Positions 14,979 to 23,249 of a stretch of 42,518 nt of DNA are shown here, piece after piece (positions within the stretch are counted from its first letter, which is position 1; every line of letters begins with the position of its first letter). The notes under the pieces are model-generated. The model searched no databases and was not told the DNA's origin. It was given only the letters and a program-made list of their open reading frames with translations. Position numbers and translations under genes: made by a program. Source of the DNA: Oscillospiraceae bacterium (GTDB lineage: Bacteria; Bacillota; Clostridia; Oscillospirales; Ruminococcaceae); NCBI GenBank assembly GCA_009777725.1, contig WRLG01000026.1, forward strand, positions 1 through 42,518, in the 5' to 3' direction.

Positions 14979-16310
14979 TTAAAGCGGTAAACCGCGCCTA
15001 TCCAACATCTCCTGCAAGGCAACGATTATCCCCATCCTCCCCGCAGTATAGGTCAGCCCGCCTTGAACATAAGCTACATACGGTTCTCTAAGCGGCGCGT
15101 CCGCCGAAAGCTCGACCGATGAGCCCATGTTAAAAGCTCCCGAAGCCATAATCACCTTGGAATCATAGCCCGGCATCGCCCAAGGCATCGGAGATATAAA
15201 GCTGTCAACGGGAGAGCCTTTTTGCACTCCTTGACAAAACGCAATCAGATTTTCCGAATTTTTCATAACAACGGCGGTTATAATATCCCCTCTCCGTTCA
15301 TGGATTTTAGGATAACATTCAAAACCTAAAAGCCCCATAATTTCAGATGAGAACTCCGCCGTTTTCAATGCGTTCGCCACAACCTCGGGCGCGAAAAATA
15401 ACCCTTGATACATAAGCTTGTTCTGATTGAGACTGCATCCGACTTCCCTGCCCATCCCCGGACTTGTCAGCCTTGCGGCGCAAAGCTCTACATATTTTTT
15501 CGCGCCCGCGATATAACCGCCTGTCTCGGCGATTCCCCCGCCCGGATTTTTTATAAGAGAGCCGATAATAATATCCGCGCCCGCCTGTATAGGCTCGCAG
15601 GCTTCCACGAATTCTCCGTAGCAGTTATCAACAATAATAATAATTTCGGGATTCGCACCCTTAGCCGCCTTAATCGTTTCGGCAATATCCTCAACGGTAA
15701 GCGCGGAGCGCAGGGAATACCCTCTGGAACGCTGAATATAAGCCGCCTTAACTCCCTTAACCCGCTGAAAAATCGCGCCTATATCCGGCTTGCCCTCAGA
15801 ATTTAAATCCAGCTGGTCATATTCAATTTTAAAGTCAAGCAAAGAGCCGCCGCCTGCCTTGCCGCCCTCCGCATTTTTATTTATACCGATAACCTCATGC
15901 AGCGTGTCATAGGGCTCGCCTGTAAGACTTATCAGCTTATCGCCCGGGCGCAAAATTCCGAATAAAGCGCAGGCAATGGCGTGAGTGCCGGAAACAAAGC
16001 TATGCCTTACAATAGCGTCCTCCGCGCCGAAAGCTTCGGCATATACCTTGTCAAGGGTATCCCTGCCAACATCGCCGTAGCCGTAGCCCGTGCTTCCCTG
16101 CATACAAGCCGCACTCACCTTGTTGTTTATAAACGCGCTCAGCACTCTTTCGCCGTTTATACGGGATACCCTGTTAATCTCCGCAAAAAGCGGCGCGCAG
16201 TTTTGCTCTGCTTGCGCGGCAAGCTTCATAATCCTCTCATCAATTTCAAAGCCCTTAATCTCTATAGGCTTGGGGTCAAATATATTTTTAGATTTAACAA
16301 TGCTGTTCAT
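14979..16310 (-). CDS. Methionine gamma-lyase-like PLP enzyme (YnbB/aluminium resistance family)
   Basis: 443 residues, standard for the PF06838 family (Met_gamma_lyase, YnbB). Blocks GYGYGDVGRDTLDKVYAEAFG, then SGTHAIACALFGILRPGD, IIVDNCYGEFVE and GSLIKNPGGG, the last with the PLP lysine, are clear. The fold is type I aminotransferase-like. The family occurs across Bacillota next to peptidase or glutamine synthetase genes; the real substrate is uncertain, and names such as aluminium resistance protein come from one old report. AAAGGAAG precedes the ATG. It is the last gene of the leftward operon starting with murD, 33 bases after an M42 peptidase, so a link with amino acid recovery from peptides is plausible but unproven. 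Confidence 0.9.
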   Translation of the reverse strand: MNSIVKSKNIFDPKPIEIKGFEIDERIMKLAAQAEQNCAPLFAEINRVSRINGERVLSAFINNKVSAACMQGSTGYGYGDVGRDTLDKVYAEAFGAEDAIVRHSFVSGTHAIACALFGILRPGDKLISLTGEPYDTLHEVIGINKNAEGGKAGGGSLLDFKIEYDQLDLNSEGKPDIGAIFQRVKGVKAAYIQRSRGYSLRSALTVEDIAETIKAAKGANPEIIIIVDNCYGEFVEACEPIQAGADIIIGSLIKNPGGGIAETGGYIAGAKKYVELCAARLTSPGMGREVGCSLNQNKLMYQGLFFAPEVVANALKTAEFSSEIMGLLGFECYPKIHERRGDIITAVVMKNSENLIAFCQGVQKGSPVDSFISPMPWAMPGYDSKVIMASGAFNMGSSVELSADAPLREPYVAYVQGGLTYTAGRMGIIVALQEMLDRRGLPL

Positions 16311-16343
16311 AAAAAATAACTTCCTTTCAGTTTAAAAATGCTT

Positions 16344-17387
16344 TTAACTGCCATTGACCATTGATTTAACCATAAGCTCCGCCAAGCGCAGACAATCCTC
16401 CAAGTCAGAGCGTTTTACAACGCATGACGGGGAATGTAAATACCTGCAAGGAGTAGAAATTGAAATTGTTTTAACGCCGCCGCGCGAAACATGAATCGCA
16501 CCCGAATCGTTACCTCCGGCTACCACGGTTTTTGTCTGCCAATTTATATTATTTTTTTCGGCAAGCGTTTTTGAAAGCCTGTATAATTCCTTATCGTATA
16601 TAGCCGATTTATCCATAAACGGTACTACCGCGCCCTTGCCTAATTCACAGCACCTTTTTTCGCCGTTTACCTCCGGTATATCCGCCGCCGTCGTCGCCTC
16701 AATCACCAGAGCAAAATCGGGATTGACGGTATGGGCGGCTGTTTTCGCGCCGCGTGTTCCCACCTCTTCTTGAACGCTGAACACAAAAGCGCAATTTTGC
16801 ACCATTTCGCGCTCCATAAGCTCTAAAAGAACGGCACAGCCGAATCGGTCGTCAATCGCCTTAGCCCTTATAAAGCCGTTGCCGAACTCAATATATTCCG
16901 TTTCAAAGTAAACCCTATCCCCTAAATCAACCAAGCGTTCGGCTTCTTCTTTACCGTCCGCGCCTATGTCAACGTAAAGCTTAGAAAATTCGGGCTTTTT
17001 CTCCTTTTCCTTATCCGACATATTATGAACGGCTTTTGAGCCTATAACGCCGTTCAGTCTCTTCCCCCCGACCGTCACCCTCCTGCCTATAGCCGCTTGC
17101 GCGTCAATGCCGCCGACGGGTGAAATCGTGAGCGTGCCATCATTTTTAACGGAGGTTACGAGCATACTTACCTCGTCCATATGGGCGCAAACCATTAAGC
17201 GAGGGTTTAGGTTTGAGGGGTTAGATTCGAGAGCGTTTGGGGTTACGATTAAATTACCCAAATTATCAACAATATAATTATACTTATTGTTTAATTTTGA
17301 AATAATATACTCTCTGACAGCGTTTTCATCCCCCGAACCGCCGTTAAGCAGGCATAGCTCTTTTAAATGCGTGTAAAAATTTTCCAC
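16344..17387 (-). CDS. M42 family metallopeptidase
   Basis: 347 residues with GTG start, eight bases after AGGAGGT. Metal ligands of M42/M20-type aminopeptidases are seen: His-Asp in CAHMDEVSMLV, Asp in KAIDDRFGCAVLLEL, the catalytic Glu pair in VQEEVGTRGA, Asp/Glu in LVIEATTAAD and a late His in RYLHSPSCVV. These enzymes form large tetrahedral dodecamers that trim N-terminal residues from peptides in the cytoplasm; glutamyl aminopeptidase and endoglucanase-type names are used. A second, diverged M42 gene lies upstream in the same operon, separated by a toxin-antitoxin module, suggesting two specificities or subunits. Confidence 0.92.
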   Translation of the reverse strand: MENFYTHLKELCLLNGGSGDENAVREYIISKLNNKYNYIVDNLGNLIVTPNALESNPSNLNPRLMVCAHMDEVSMLVTSVKNDGTLTISPVGGIDAQAAIGRRVTVGGKRLNGVIGSKAVHNMSDKEKEKKPEFSKLYVDIGADGKEEAERLVDLGDRVYFETEYIEFGNGFIRAKAIDDRFGCAVLLELMEREMVQNCAFVFSVQEEVGTRGAKTAAHTVNPDFALVIEATTAADIPEVNGEKRCCELGKGAVVPFMDKSAIYDKELYRLSKTLAEKNNINWQTKTVVAGGNDSGAIHVSRGGVKTISISTPCRYLHSPSCVVKRSDLEDCLRLAELMVKSMVNGS

Positions 17388-17413
17388 TAGACTTTACCTC
17401 CTTTGTAGCCATA

Positions 17414-17725
17414 CTACAAAATATCACTATACTGACGTTTTGAATATAATACTCTTCGTATTTCAACTGTTTCACCATTCACAATAAAAAACACCGTATA
17501 ATTCTTTACAATAAGCATCCTGTAACCCTGCAATCGAAGCTTCGGGTCTCTCACAAGAGCACATCGTTCAGGCATATTAATTAAAGTGCCTATTTTTTCA
17601 ATAATTAAATCATAATACCTTGCTGAAGCTTCGGGAGATTTTAAGTATAAATATTCAGCAATTTCACGTAAATCGTTATATGCAATCGAAAATATCTTTA
17701 ATTTATACCTTTCCAAAAACATCAT
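17414..17725 (-). CDS. ParE/RelE-like toxin
   Basis: 103 residues, with the ParE/RelE fold signature: YNDLREIAEYLYLKSPEASARYYDLIIEKI, then LVRDPKLRLQGYRMLIVKNYTVFFIV and VEIRRVLYSKRQY. The final Arg-rich strand and YSKRQY motif are typical of the ParE/YoeB-like toxin group that either poisons gyrase or cleaves mRNA on the ribosome; which applies is not decidable here. The gene overlaps the end of the antitoxin gene by 23 bases. The module sits between two M42 peptidase genes within one leftward operon, so it probably inserted there later and may rely on operon transcription plus self-repression by the antitoxin. Confidence 0.85.
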   Translation of the reverse strand: MMFLERYKLKIFSIAYNDLREIAEYLYLKSPEASARYYDLIIEKIGTLINMPERCALVRDPKLRLQGYRMLIVKNYTVFFIVNGETVEIRRVLYSKRQYSDIL

Positions 17726-17975
17726 CCCTTATTCTTTTTGCGGCTTCAAAAAAGTCCATACCTTCATCTCCGGCGGCAATCTCAGCATCTGCTTGTGCAA
17801 GCTTTCCATAAAGCTCTAACTGAGCTTGCTGACATTCAAACATTTCAATGCTGAGTACAACCATATCTCCAACGCCGTTTTTTGTAATAAATACCGGCTC
17901 TTTGTGAATATGGCAAAACTCTCTTATTTCATTAAAACGATTTTTTAAGTCGGATACGGGTCTGATAACAGGCAT
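17703..17975 (-). CDS. Phd/YefM-like antitoxin
   Basis: 90 residues from ATG 17975 (MPVIRPVSDLKNRFNEI), a start that matches the family; another in-frame ATG four codons upstream lies too close to the AAAGGA site. The N-terminus has the Phd/YefM DNA-binding fold, with EPVFITKNGVGDMVVLSIEMFE, and the C-terminal third is a flexible acidic helix that would wrap the toxin. The protein would neutralise the overlapping ParE/RelE-like toxin and repress its own transcription. Standard antitoxin-first order. Confidence 0.85.
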   Translation of the reverse strand: MPVIRPVSDLKNRFNEIREFCHIHKEPVFITKNGVGDMVVLSIEMFECQQAQLELYGKLAQADAEIAAGDEGMDFFEAAKRIRDDVFGKV

Positions 17976-17992
17976 GATTATTACCATCCTTT

Positions 17993-19024
17993 TTAATTTT
18001 TTAGAGTAACAGTTAACCGTAAATATTCCGCTATAAGCAACGCTGTATTTTCAACATCTGACAAGGATATAACCTCAACAGGTGTGTGCATATACCGCAA
18101 GGGGATTGATAAGACTACCGCCTTAACCCCGCCGGAGTGAACCGAAAATGTATCGGCGTTAGTGCTTGTTTTGCCGCTCATAACTTCAATTTGATACGGT
18201 ATATTTTTTTCCTTTGCGATAGAGATGAACTGCTTTGACAAGCCGCCGTCAAGAACGGGCGAAACCCCAATCATAGGACCTTTTCCCATAATCCCGCATT
18301 TTACTTCCGAATCGTCCGCCGTTAAAGCAAAGCTTACGTCAACAGCGATTGCAATGTCGGGGTTAATGTCATATACGGCTTTTTTCGCGCCGCGCTCCCC
18401 GACTTCCTCCTGAGCCGAAAAAAGAACGCTGAAGCTGCATTGAGGCTCTGTATTTTCAAGCAGTTCCAAAGCCCTTAGTATAACGGCAACCCCGCAACGG
18501 TCGTCAAGCCCCGCTCCCGTAATCCTATCCTCGGATTCCCCCAGCAAGGCGCATTTCACATCAAAGACAACTCCATCGCCCGGTGAAACTAATTTCTCGG
18601 CTTCTTCCCGGCTTAACCCTATGTCAATGCTTAGAGCTTCAATTTCGGGGATTTCATCATCTTTAGAGCTTAAATGAGGAGGAATTGAGCATATTACTCC
18701 CGGCAGCTTCTCTTTCCCTAATACCGCAACTTGCTGTGCCGATAAAATCCGCCTGTCAACGCCGCCGCAATTGGATATTTTCAAAAACCCATCGTCTGTG
18801 ATGTTCGTTACAACAAAGCCGATTTTATCAATATGCGCGTCAAGCAATATATGCGGTTTGCCTTTTTCGCGCTTTCCGAAATGAGCAATCACGCTGCCGT
18901 CTTTTATATAGCAATCGTCCGTATATTTCTTTAATTCACCCAAAGCGATTTCAGCCGCCGGAAATTCTCCGCCGGGGATTCCGTCTGCGTTTGTTAGGGT
19001 GAATATTGTTTCTTTCAAATTCAT
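17993..19024 (-). CDS. M42 family metallopeptidase (second copy)
   Basis: 343 residues. Ligand motifs parallel the other copy: LDAHIDKIGFVVTNI, GAGLDDRCGVAVILRALELL, SAQEEVGERGAKKAV, AIAVDVSFA and a late RYMHTPVEV. Overall identity with the copy at 16344-17387 looks modest, so this is an old duplication. It is preceded by AAGGAGA and lies 21 bases after murD. Presence directly after murD may be chance, but the enzyme could help recycle cell-wall or dietary peptides. Confidence 0.92.
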   Translation of the reverse strand: MNLKETIFTLTNADGIPGGEFPAAEIALGELKKYTDDCYIKDGSVIAHFGKREKGKPHILLDAHIDKIGFVVTNITDDGFLKISNCGGVDRRILSAQQVAVLGKEKLPGVICSIPPHLSSKDDEIPEIEALSIDIGLSREEAEKLVSPGDGVVFDVKCALLGESEDRITGAGLDDRCGVAVILRALELLENTEPQCSFSVLFSAQEEVGERGAKKAVYDINPDIAIAVDVSFALTADDSEVKCGIMGKGPMIGVSPVLDGGLSKQFISIAKEKNIPYQIEVMSGKTSTNADTFSVHSGGVKAVVLSIPLRYMHTPVEVISLSDVENTALLIAEYLRLTVTLKN

Positions 19025-19045
19025 TTTGGTCTCCTTTTTAATAGT

Positions 19046-20440
19046 TCACGTTAACTGCTCTACAAGCCTTTTAAAATGCCGTCCCCGCTCCTCAAAGTTT
19101 ACATATAAATCAAAGCTTGCGCTTGCCGGGGATAGGGTTACGATGTCGCCCGAAGCGGCGTTTTCTTTTGCTGTTAAAACGGCTTCTTCAAGGCTTGCAA
19201 CGCGGATTATGCGGCATTGTGCGGGGGAATAGGATGAATAGTCCTTAACGGCTTTTTCTATTGCGTCAGCCGTAGCTCCGAGTAGAATAAGCAACTTAAC
19301 ATTATTGTTAATGGGTTCTGCAAGCGGCTCGTATGAAAGTTTTTTATCATACCCGCCCGCTATGACAATCAGCTTTTGGTTAAATGAGTTAAGCCCCGCT
19401 ATGGTTCTGGTTGGGCTGGTGGCTATGCTGTCGTTATAATATTTAACCCCGTTAAGCTCGCGGACAAACTCAATCCTGTGCTCAACCCCGCCGAATTCTT
19501 TCGCCGTCTTAACGATAGCCTCAACGGATACATCACCCCAAACTGCCGCGATTGCCGCAAGGTAATTTTCAATATTATGAACCCCCGGAAGCTTTATTTC
19601 GCTGATGCGGACAATTTTTTCATGCTTGCCGTAATTATTAAAGCAGAGCATACCGCTTTCCGTGTCCAAATATGCCCCGCAATCGGGGATGCTTTTGCGG
19701 CTGAAATATACAACCTTGCCCCTTACGCAATCGGATAATTCCGCATGATACTCATTGCCGAGGTTTAACACGGCTTTTCCGAAAGCATTTTGATGAAGCA
19801 GTATGTTTTTCTTGCTGTCAGTATATTCCCGCATAGTCCCGTGAACATCGAGATGATTGGGGGATATGTTGGTAACTGCCGCTGTATCCGGCGATTTTCT
19901 CATAGACTGCAATTGAAAGCTTGAAAGCTCAACCACGGCAACATCGGAGGGTTTTATACTCTCAATAAGCGGCAAAAGTGCTTTTCCTATGTTCCCGCCT
20001 TTATGTACGGCTTTGCCGTCCTTTTCCAAAATGTCGGCTATAATTGAGGTTGTGGTCGTCTTCCCGTCCGAGCCTGTAACGGCAATTGTTTTACAGGGGC
20101 ATAAATCAAAAAATACCTCCATTTCAGATGTAACGGCAATACCTTTTTCCCGCGCCTTTATTAAAGCGGGGTGATTGAAGTACATGCCGGGCGTTCTGAA
20201 AATAATATCCGCGTCAAAAATTGCTTCAAGGTAATCATCGCCCAAGGAGAGCTTCGCGCCGTGATTCTCATACCGAACCGCCGCTTCGCCTAACTGCTCC
20301 CGCGTTTTTTTATCACAAACCGTAACATCAAGCCCCTTTTGCAAAAAGAGCATGATTAATTCATGATGACTTACCCCCGCCCCAATAAGCGCGATTTTCT
20401 TATTCCTGACAGAATCAAAAAACATCTCCGCCCTAGTCAA
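19046..20440 (-). CDS. murD: UDP-N-acetylmuramoyl-L-alanine:D-glutamate ligase
   Basis: 464 residues. The central Mur ligase ATP-binding loop AVTGSDGKTTTTS (about residues 116-128) and the blocks GGNIGKALLP, VAVVELSSFQLQSM and TNISPNHLDVHGTM identify MurD, which adds D-glutamate to UDP-MurNAc-L-Ala in the cytoplasm. The N-terminal Rossmann-like part (IALIGAGVSHHELI) and C-terminal domain (YYNDSIATSPTRTIAGL) are complete. The start is TTG 20440, five bases after GGGG; ATG 20425 is an alternative. It is first in a leftward operon with M42 peptidases and is not within a mur/dcw cluster here. Promoter at 20549-20577. Confidence 0.93.
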   Translation of the reverse strand: MTRAEMFFDSVRNKKIALIGAGVSHHELIMLFLQKGLDVTVCDKKTREQLGEAAVRYENHGAKLSLGDDYLEAIFDADIIFRTPGMYFNHPALIKAREKGIAVTSEMEVFFDLCPCKTIAVTGSDGKTTTTSIIADILEKDGKAVHKGGNIGKALLPLIESIKPSDVAVVELSSFQLQSMRKSPDTAAVTNISPNHLDVHGTMREYTDSKKNILLHQNAFGKAVLNLGNEYHAELSDCVRGKVVYFSRKSIPDCGAYLDTESGMLCFNNYGKHEKIVRISEIKLPGVHNIENYLAAIAAVWGDVSVEAIVKTAKEFGGVEHRIEFVRELNGVKYYNDSIATSPTRTIAGLNSFNQKLIVIAGGYDKKLSYEPLAEPINNNVKLLILLGATADAIEKAVKDYSSYSPAQCRIIRVASLEEAVLTAKENAASGDIVTLSPASASFDLYVNFEERGRHFKRLVEQLT

Positions 20441-20548
20441 ACCAACCCCACCTTACCCGGTTAATTGTTCACTGTTCATTGAATAACGCATACGCCCGTC
20501 CGAATCAGCATATTTTTTAACATGCCCTCGAATTAACCTGCACAACTT

Positions 20549-20577
20549 ATTATACACAATTTAAATTAAAATAGCAA
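20549..20577 (-). promoter_or_regulatory. Promoter of the murD operon
   Basis: Minus-strand TTGCTA (20572-20577) and TATAAT (20549-20554), spacer 17. It gives a leader of about 100 bases before murD. Confidence 0.6.
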
Positions 20578-20623
20578 CTAAGAACATCTGTTTCAATAGA
20601 ATTAACCAAGAAACGGGGTATTT

Positions 20624-21988
20624 ATAATCAAAATTTTTACTAATAAAATAGCAAAAGACACTTTTAAGCTTGCTTTCATGTCGTTTTTTCTGCAAGGCAT
20701 GGGGCTTTTGTTTAATATACTAACATCAAGAAAGCTCGGCACGGCATCCGTGGGGGTTATGAATTTGATTTTCGCCTTTTTCGGATTTATAATGATTTTA
20801 GCGGGCGGCAATATCTTTTTATCGACAAGCAGGCTGGTATCCGAGGAATTAGGCGCGGGCAACCTTAATTGCAGACGTATTATGCGGTACGCTATGAGCT
20901 TCTCTCTTTTTTTATCCTGCTTTTTCGCGGCTTTATTCTTTATCTTCGCGGATATGGTATCGGTGCGTTTAGCCCCTGTCACCTTGGGCGGTGCTGACCC
21001 CAAGCTGGCGGCAGCAATACGGATTATCGCGCTTTCGCTCCCCTTAGGCTCAATGGGGGCTTGCATAAAGGGCTATTTTCACGCTAAACGAGAGGTGAAA
21101 GTTCCTATGAGCGGCGATTTCACCGAATTTACGGTGCGCTGGGCGGCTCTTATATCGTGCCTTATGCTCTACCCCGACGTCAGTATTTATTTAATCCTTG
21201 CCTTTGCTATTTTAGTCGGCGAAATAGCAAGCTGTTGCTATCTTATTATAAAGTATCTTCCCGAATATGCGGAATTTTCAGCCCTGCCATCGGGCAACCC
21301 CAACATAAAAAGGGGCGCGGACTACTTGAAGCTGTCCTTGCCCATTTCACTCAGCGGGTATGTTCAGATGTCTATGTCGCTGTTAAATGAAGCGTTAGTA
21401 CCTGTAGTTCTTCTGAAATACAACCTCTCGGCGGAGCGCGCTTTAAGCGAATACGGAATGTTTGAAGCCATGATACTCCCCGCCATGTTTTTCCCCGCGC
21501 TGATTTTGGGCAGCTTGTCAAACGTAATCATCCCCGAAATCGCAAGAGCAAATTCTGCGGGTAACGCAAAGCGGGTCGAGCATCTGGTGAAGCAGGCTCT
21601 TACAAAGGCAGGTGCATATTCAGTTCTAATCGCCATGCTGTTTTTCGTTTTCGGAGGATTAATAGGCGGCATAATCTGCCCCTCCGACCCGTTAGTGGGC
21701 GATGCGTTAACTCTGCTTGCTCCCATTATACCGTTTATCTACCTTGAAATTGTTCTGGAGGGTATACTCAAAGGCTTGGGCAAGCAAAACTTTTCCACGC
21801 TCAATTCCCTTTGCGAATATACGGTAAGAATCCTGTGCCTTATCATTTTCGCTCATTTTTACGGCTTCTGGGGCGTGATTATTTCATATTACGCAAGCAA
21901 TATCGCAAGCAATATCGCGCGCTTAATTGTCGTATACAACTCTATAGGAAAGGGCTTTAGCTTTACTCGGCGCAGACAAACGGTCTGA
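20624..21988 (+). CDS. MOP-superfamily lipid flippase (SpoVB/MurJ-like), probable AUA start
   Basis: 454 residues if begun at ATA 20624. It has about 14 hydrophobic segments and the MOP flippase pattern, for example LLFNILTSRKLGTASVGVMNLIF, GGNIFLSTSRLVSEELGAGN and PLGSMGACIKGYFHA, close to the SpoVB group that moves lipid-linked wall or polysaccharide precursors across the membrane. From the in-frame stop at 20603 to ATG 20678 there is no ATG, GTG or TTG in this frame. GGGGT (20615-20619) precedes ATA ATC AAA, and the resulting IKIFTNKIAKDTFKLAF is a normal family N-terminus; starting at 20678 would remove half of the first helix. It is divergent from murD, and its last 26 bases overlap the convergent HhH gene. 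Confidence 0.88.
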   Translation: MIKIFTNKIAKDTFKLAFMSFFLQGMGLLFNILTSRKLGTASVGVMNLIFAFFGFIMILAGGNIFLSTSRLVSEELGAGNLNCRRIMRYAMSFSLFLSCFFAALFFIFADMVSVRLAPVTLGGADPKLAAAIRIIALSLPLGSMGACIKGYFHAKREVKVPMSGDFTEFTVRWAALISCLMLYPDVSIYLILAFAILVGEIASCCYLIIKYLPEYAEFSALPSGNPNIKRGADYLKLSLPISLSGYVQMSMSLLNEALVPVVLLKYNLSAERALSEYGMFEAMILPAMFFPALILGSLSNVIIPEIARANSAGNAKRVEHLVKQALTKAGAYSVLIAMLFFVFGGLIGGIICPSDPLVGDALTLLAPIIPFIYLEIVLEGILKGLGKQNFSTLNSLCEYTVRILCLIIFAHFYGFWGVIISYYASNIASNIARLIVVYNSIGKGFSFTRRRQTV

Positions 21989-22754
21989 TGTCCTCCAGCT
22001 TTTTCTCTCCGATTCCCTTGACGTTGATTAATTCGTCAACCGTGTTAAAACCGTGCTCCCTTGCATAATCATATATACTTTGAGCCGTCGCATAGCCTAC
22101 TCCTTTTAATTGGGTCAGTTCCTCCGTTGAGGCAGTGTTGAGGTTTATCAGAGGGGCTTCGCTCGGAGGGGGTTGCGCGTTTGCGTTTATATTGACGGCG
22201 GCTGTTTCCGATTCTTGTTCACCCTCTTCAATATTTTCAGTATAAAGAAACGCGCGCCATTTCTCAACGCTTGCCTCCCCTATTCCCCTTATATGTACAA
22301 GCTCGTCCACACTTTTGAAGCCGCGGATTTCATCGCGGTAGGCTATGATATTGGCGGCGGTAGCTTGTCCTATTCCGTTAATCATTTGCAGTTCCTCCGC
22401 TGTTGCGGAGTTCAAATCCAACGGGAATACAATCGGAGGCTCATTTACAGAGGCTGCCGCTTCCCTTAAAAGAGAAACGGCAGATTTAGCTGTAGATGCA
22501 GAGGTAGATGCAGTCACAATTATGCCATCGTCCCAAACATCGTTAAGGTCTGTCAAGGCTGTTTCCGTAACTAAAGGAGCGGCGTCTGAGGATGCTTCCG
22601 GCTCGCCTGAGTCCTCAGCTTGCAATGCTAAAACAACAGGAACGGCTTTAGGCGCAGGTTCATACCGACCCGCCGCCAATACCGCCAACATAACCGCCGC
22701 CGCCCCGATTCCGCCGAGGAGCAGTGTTTTCTTGGTTTTTTGTGTTGCTTTCAT
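21963..22754 (-). CDS. Membrane-anchored protein with two ComEA-type helix-hairpin-helix domains
   Basis: 263 residues. A single N-terminal hydrophobic segment (LLLGGIGAAAVMLAVLAA, about residues 11-28) anchors it, followed by an Ala/Ser/Glu-rich linker. Two similar HhH domains follow: LNSATAEELQMINGIGQATA (about 114-175) and LNTASTEELTQLKGVGYATA (about 203-262). One such domain is the DNA-binding part of ComEA, the outer receptor for transforming DNA, so a competence role is possible; two copies on one anchor are unusual. No comEC gene is nearby. Follows tRNA-Ser on the same strand and overlaps the convergent flippase gene by 26 bases. Confidence 0.85.
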   Translation of the reverse strand: MKATQKTKKTLLLGGIGAAAVMLAVLAAGRYEPAPKAVPVVLALQAEDSGEPEASSDAAPLVTETALTDLNDVWDDGIIVTASTSASTAKSAVSLLREAAASVNEPPIVFPLDLNSATAEELQMINGIGQATAANIIAYRDEIRGFKSVDELVHIRGIGEASVEKWRAFLYTENIEEGEQESETAAVNINANAQPPPSEAPLINLNTASTEELTQLKGVGYATAQSIYDYAREHGFNTVDELINVKGIGEKKLEDIRPFVCAE

Positions 22755-22766
22755 GAGATTCTCCTA

Positions 22767-22893
22767 GCAATAGCGTAACCGTTTGGCGGAGAGGGCGGGA
22801 TTCGAACCCGCGTGGGATTGCTCCCAAACTGATTTCGAGTCAGCCCCGTTATGACCACTTCGATACCTCTCCGAGCGCGCAATAGCGTAACCG
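22767..22893. repeat. 15-base direct repeats flanking tRNA-Ser
   Basis: GCAATAGCGTAACCG occurs at 22767-22781 and again at 22879-22893, on either side of tRNA-Ser. It may be a scar of a past insertion or duplication, or a processing signal. Confidence 0.6.
22784..22872 (-). tRNA. tRNA-Ser (CGA)
   Basis: An 89-nt class II tRNA with encoded CCA. Acceptor GGAGAGG pairs with CCTCTCC; the anticodon stem CTGA/TCAG holds CGA (CTGACTCGAAATCAG); a variable arm and T arm GGGTTCGAATCCC follow. Discriminator base G is right for serine. Confidence 0.96.
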
Positions 22894-22932
22894 AGCGCAG
22901 GGAATATTCCCCGTAAATTCCCGATTGACTTT

Positions 22933-22961
22933 ATTATACCATTAACATGTAAAATTGTCAA
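22933..22961 (-). promoter_or_regulatory. Promoter of tRNA-Ser
   Basis: Minus-strand TTGACA (22956-22961) and TATAAT (22933-22938), spacer 17. Confidence 0.8.
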
Positions 22962-23057
22962 TAGCAATATTTTAATTTTTTGATAACGCTTCATTGTGTT
23001 AACAATTTGTTTTCATTTTAGACATTAATTATGCTTTATCAATTACCCCTAATATGA

Positions 23058-23063
23058 TATAAT
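23058..23063 (+). promoter_or_regulatory. -10 box of the tRNA-Glu promoter
   Basis: TATAAT lies 10 bases before the tRNA; the -35 region (TTTATC at 23035-23040, spacer 17) is weak. Confidence 0.5.
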
Positions 23064-23072
23064 ATCTATCGT

Positions 23073-23147
23073 GGCCCGTTGGTCAAGCGGTTAAGACTCC
23101 GCCCTTTCACGGCGGCATCACGAGTTCGAGTCTCGTACGGGTCACCA
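23073..23147 (+). tRNA. tRNA-Glu (TTC)
   Basis: A 75-nt tRNA with encoded CCA. Acceptor GGCCCGT pairs with ACGGGTC (one G-T); the anticodon stem CCGCC/GGCGG encloses CTTTCAC with anticodon TTC; T arm CGAGTTCGAGTCTCG. Confidence 0.96.
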
Positions 23148-23150
23148 ATG

Positions 23151-23195
23151 AACCCTTGCAGGTCTTTGCTTTTGCCAAGACCTGCAAGGGTTTTT
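23151..23195 (+). terminator. Terminator after tRNA-Glu
   Basis: A perfect 16-base stem (23151-23166 with 23177-23192, AACCCTTGCAGGTCTT on the left) with a ten-base loop and a T tract directly after it. One of the strongest terminators in the window. Confidence 0.92.
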
Positions 23196-23249
23196 ATTTT
23201 CAAATCAAAAACCTGTTTTAAAAATAAAAACCGAAAGGGGAGATAGACC

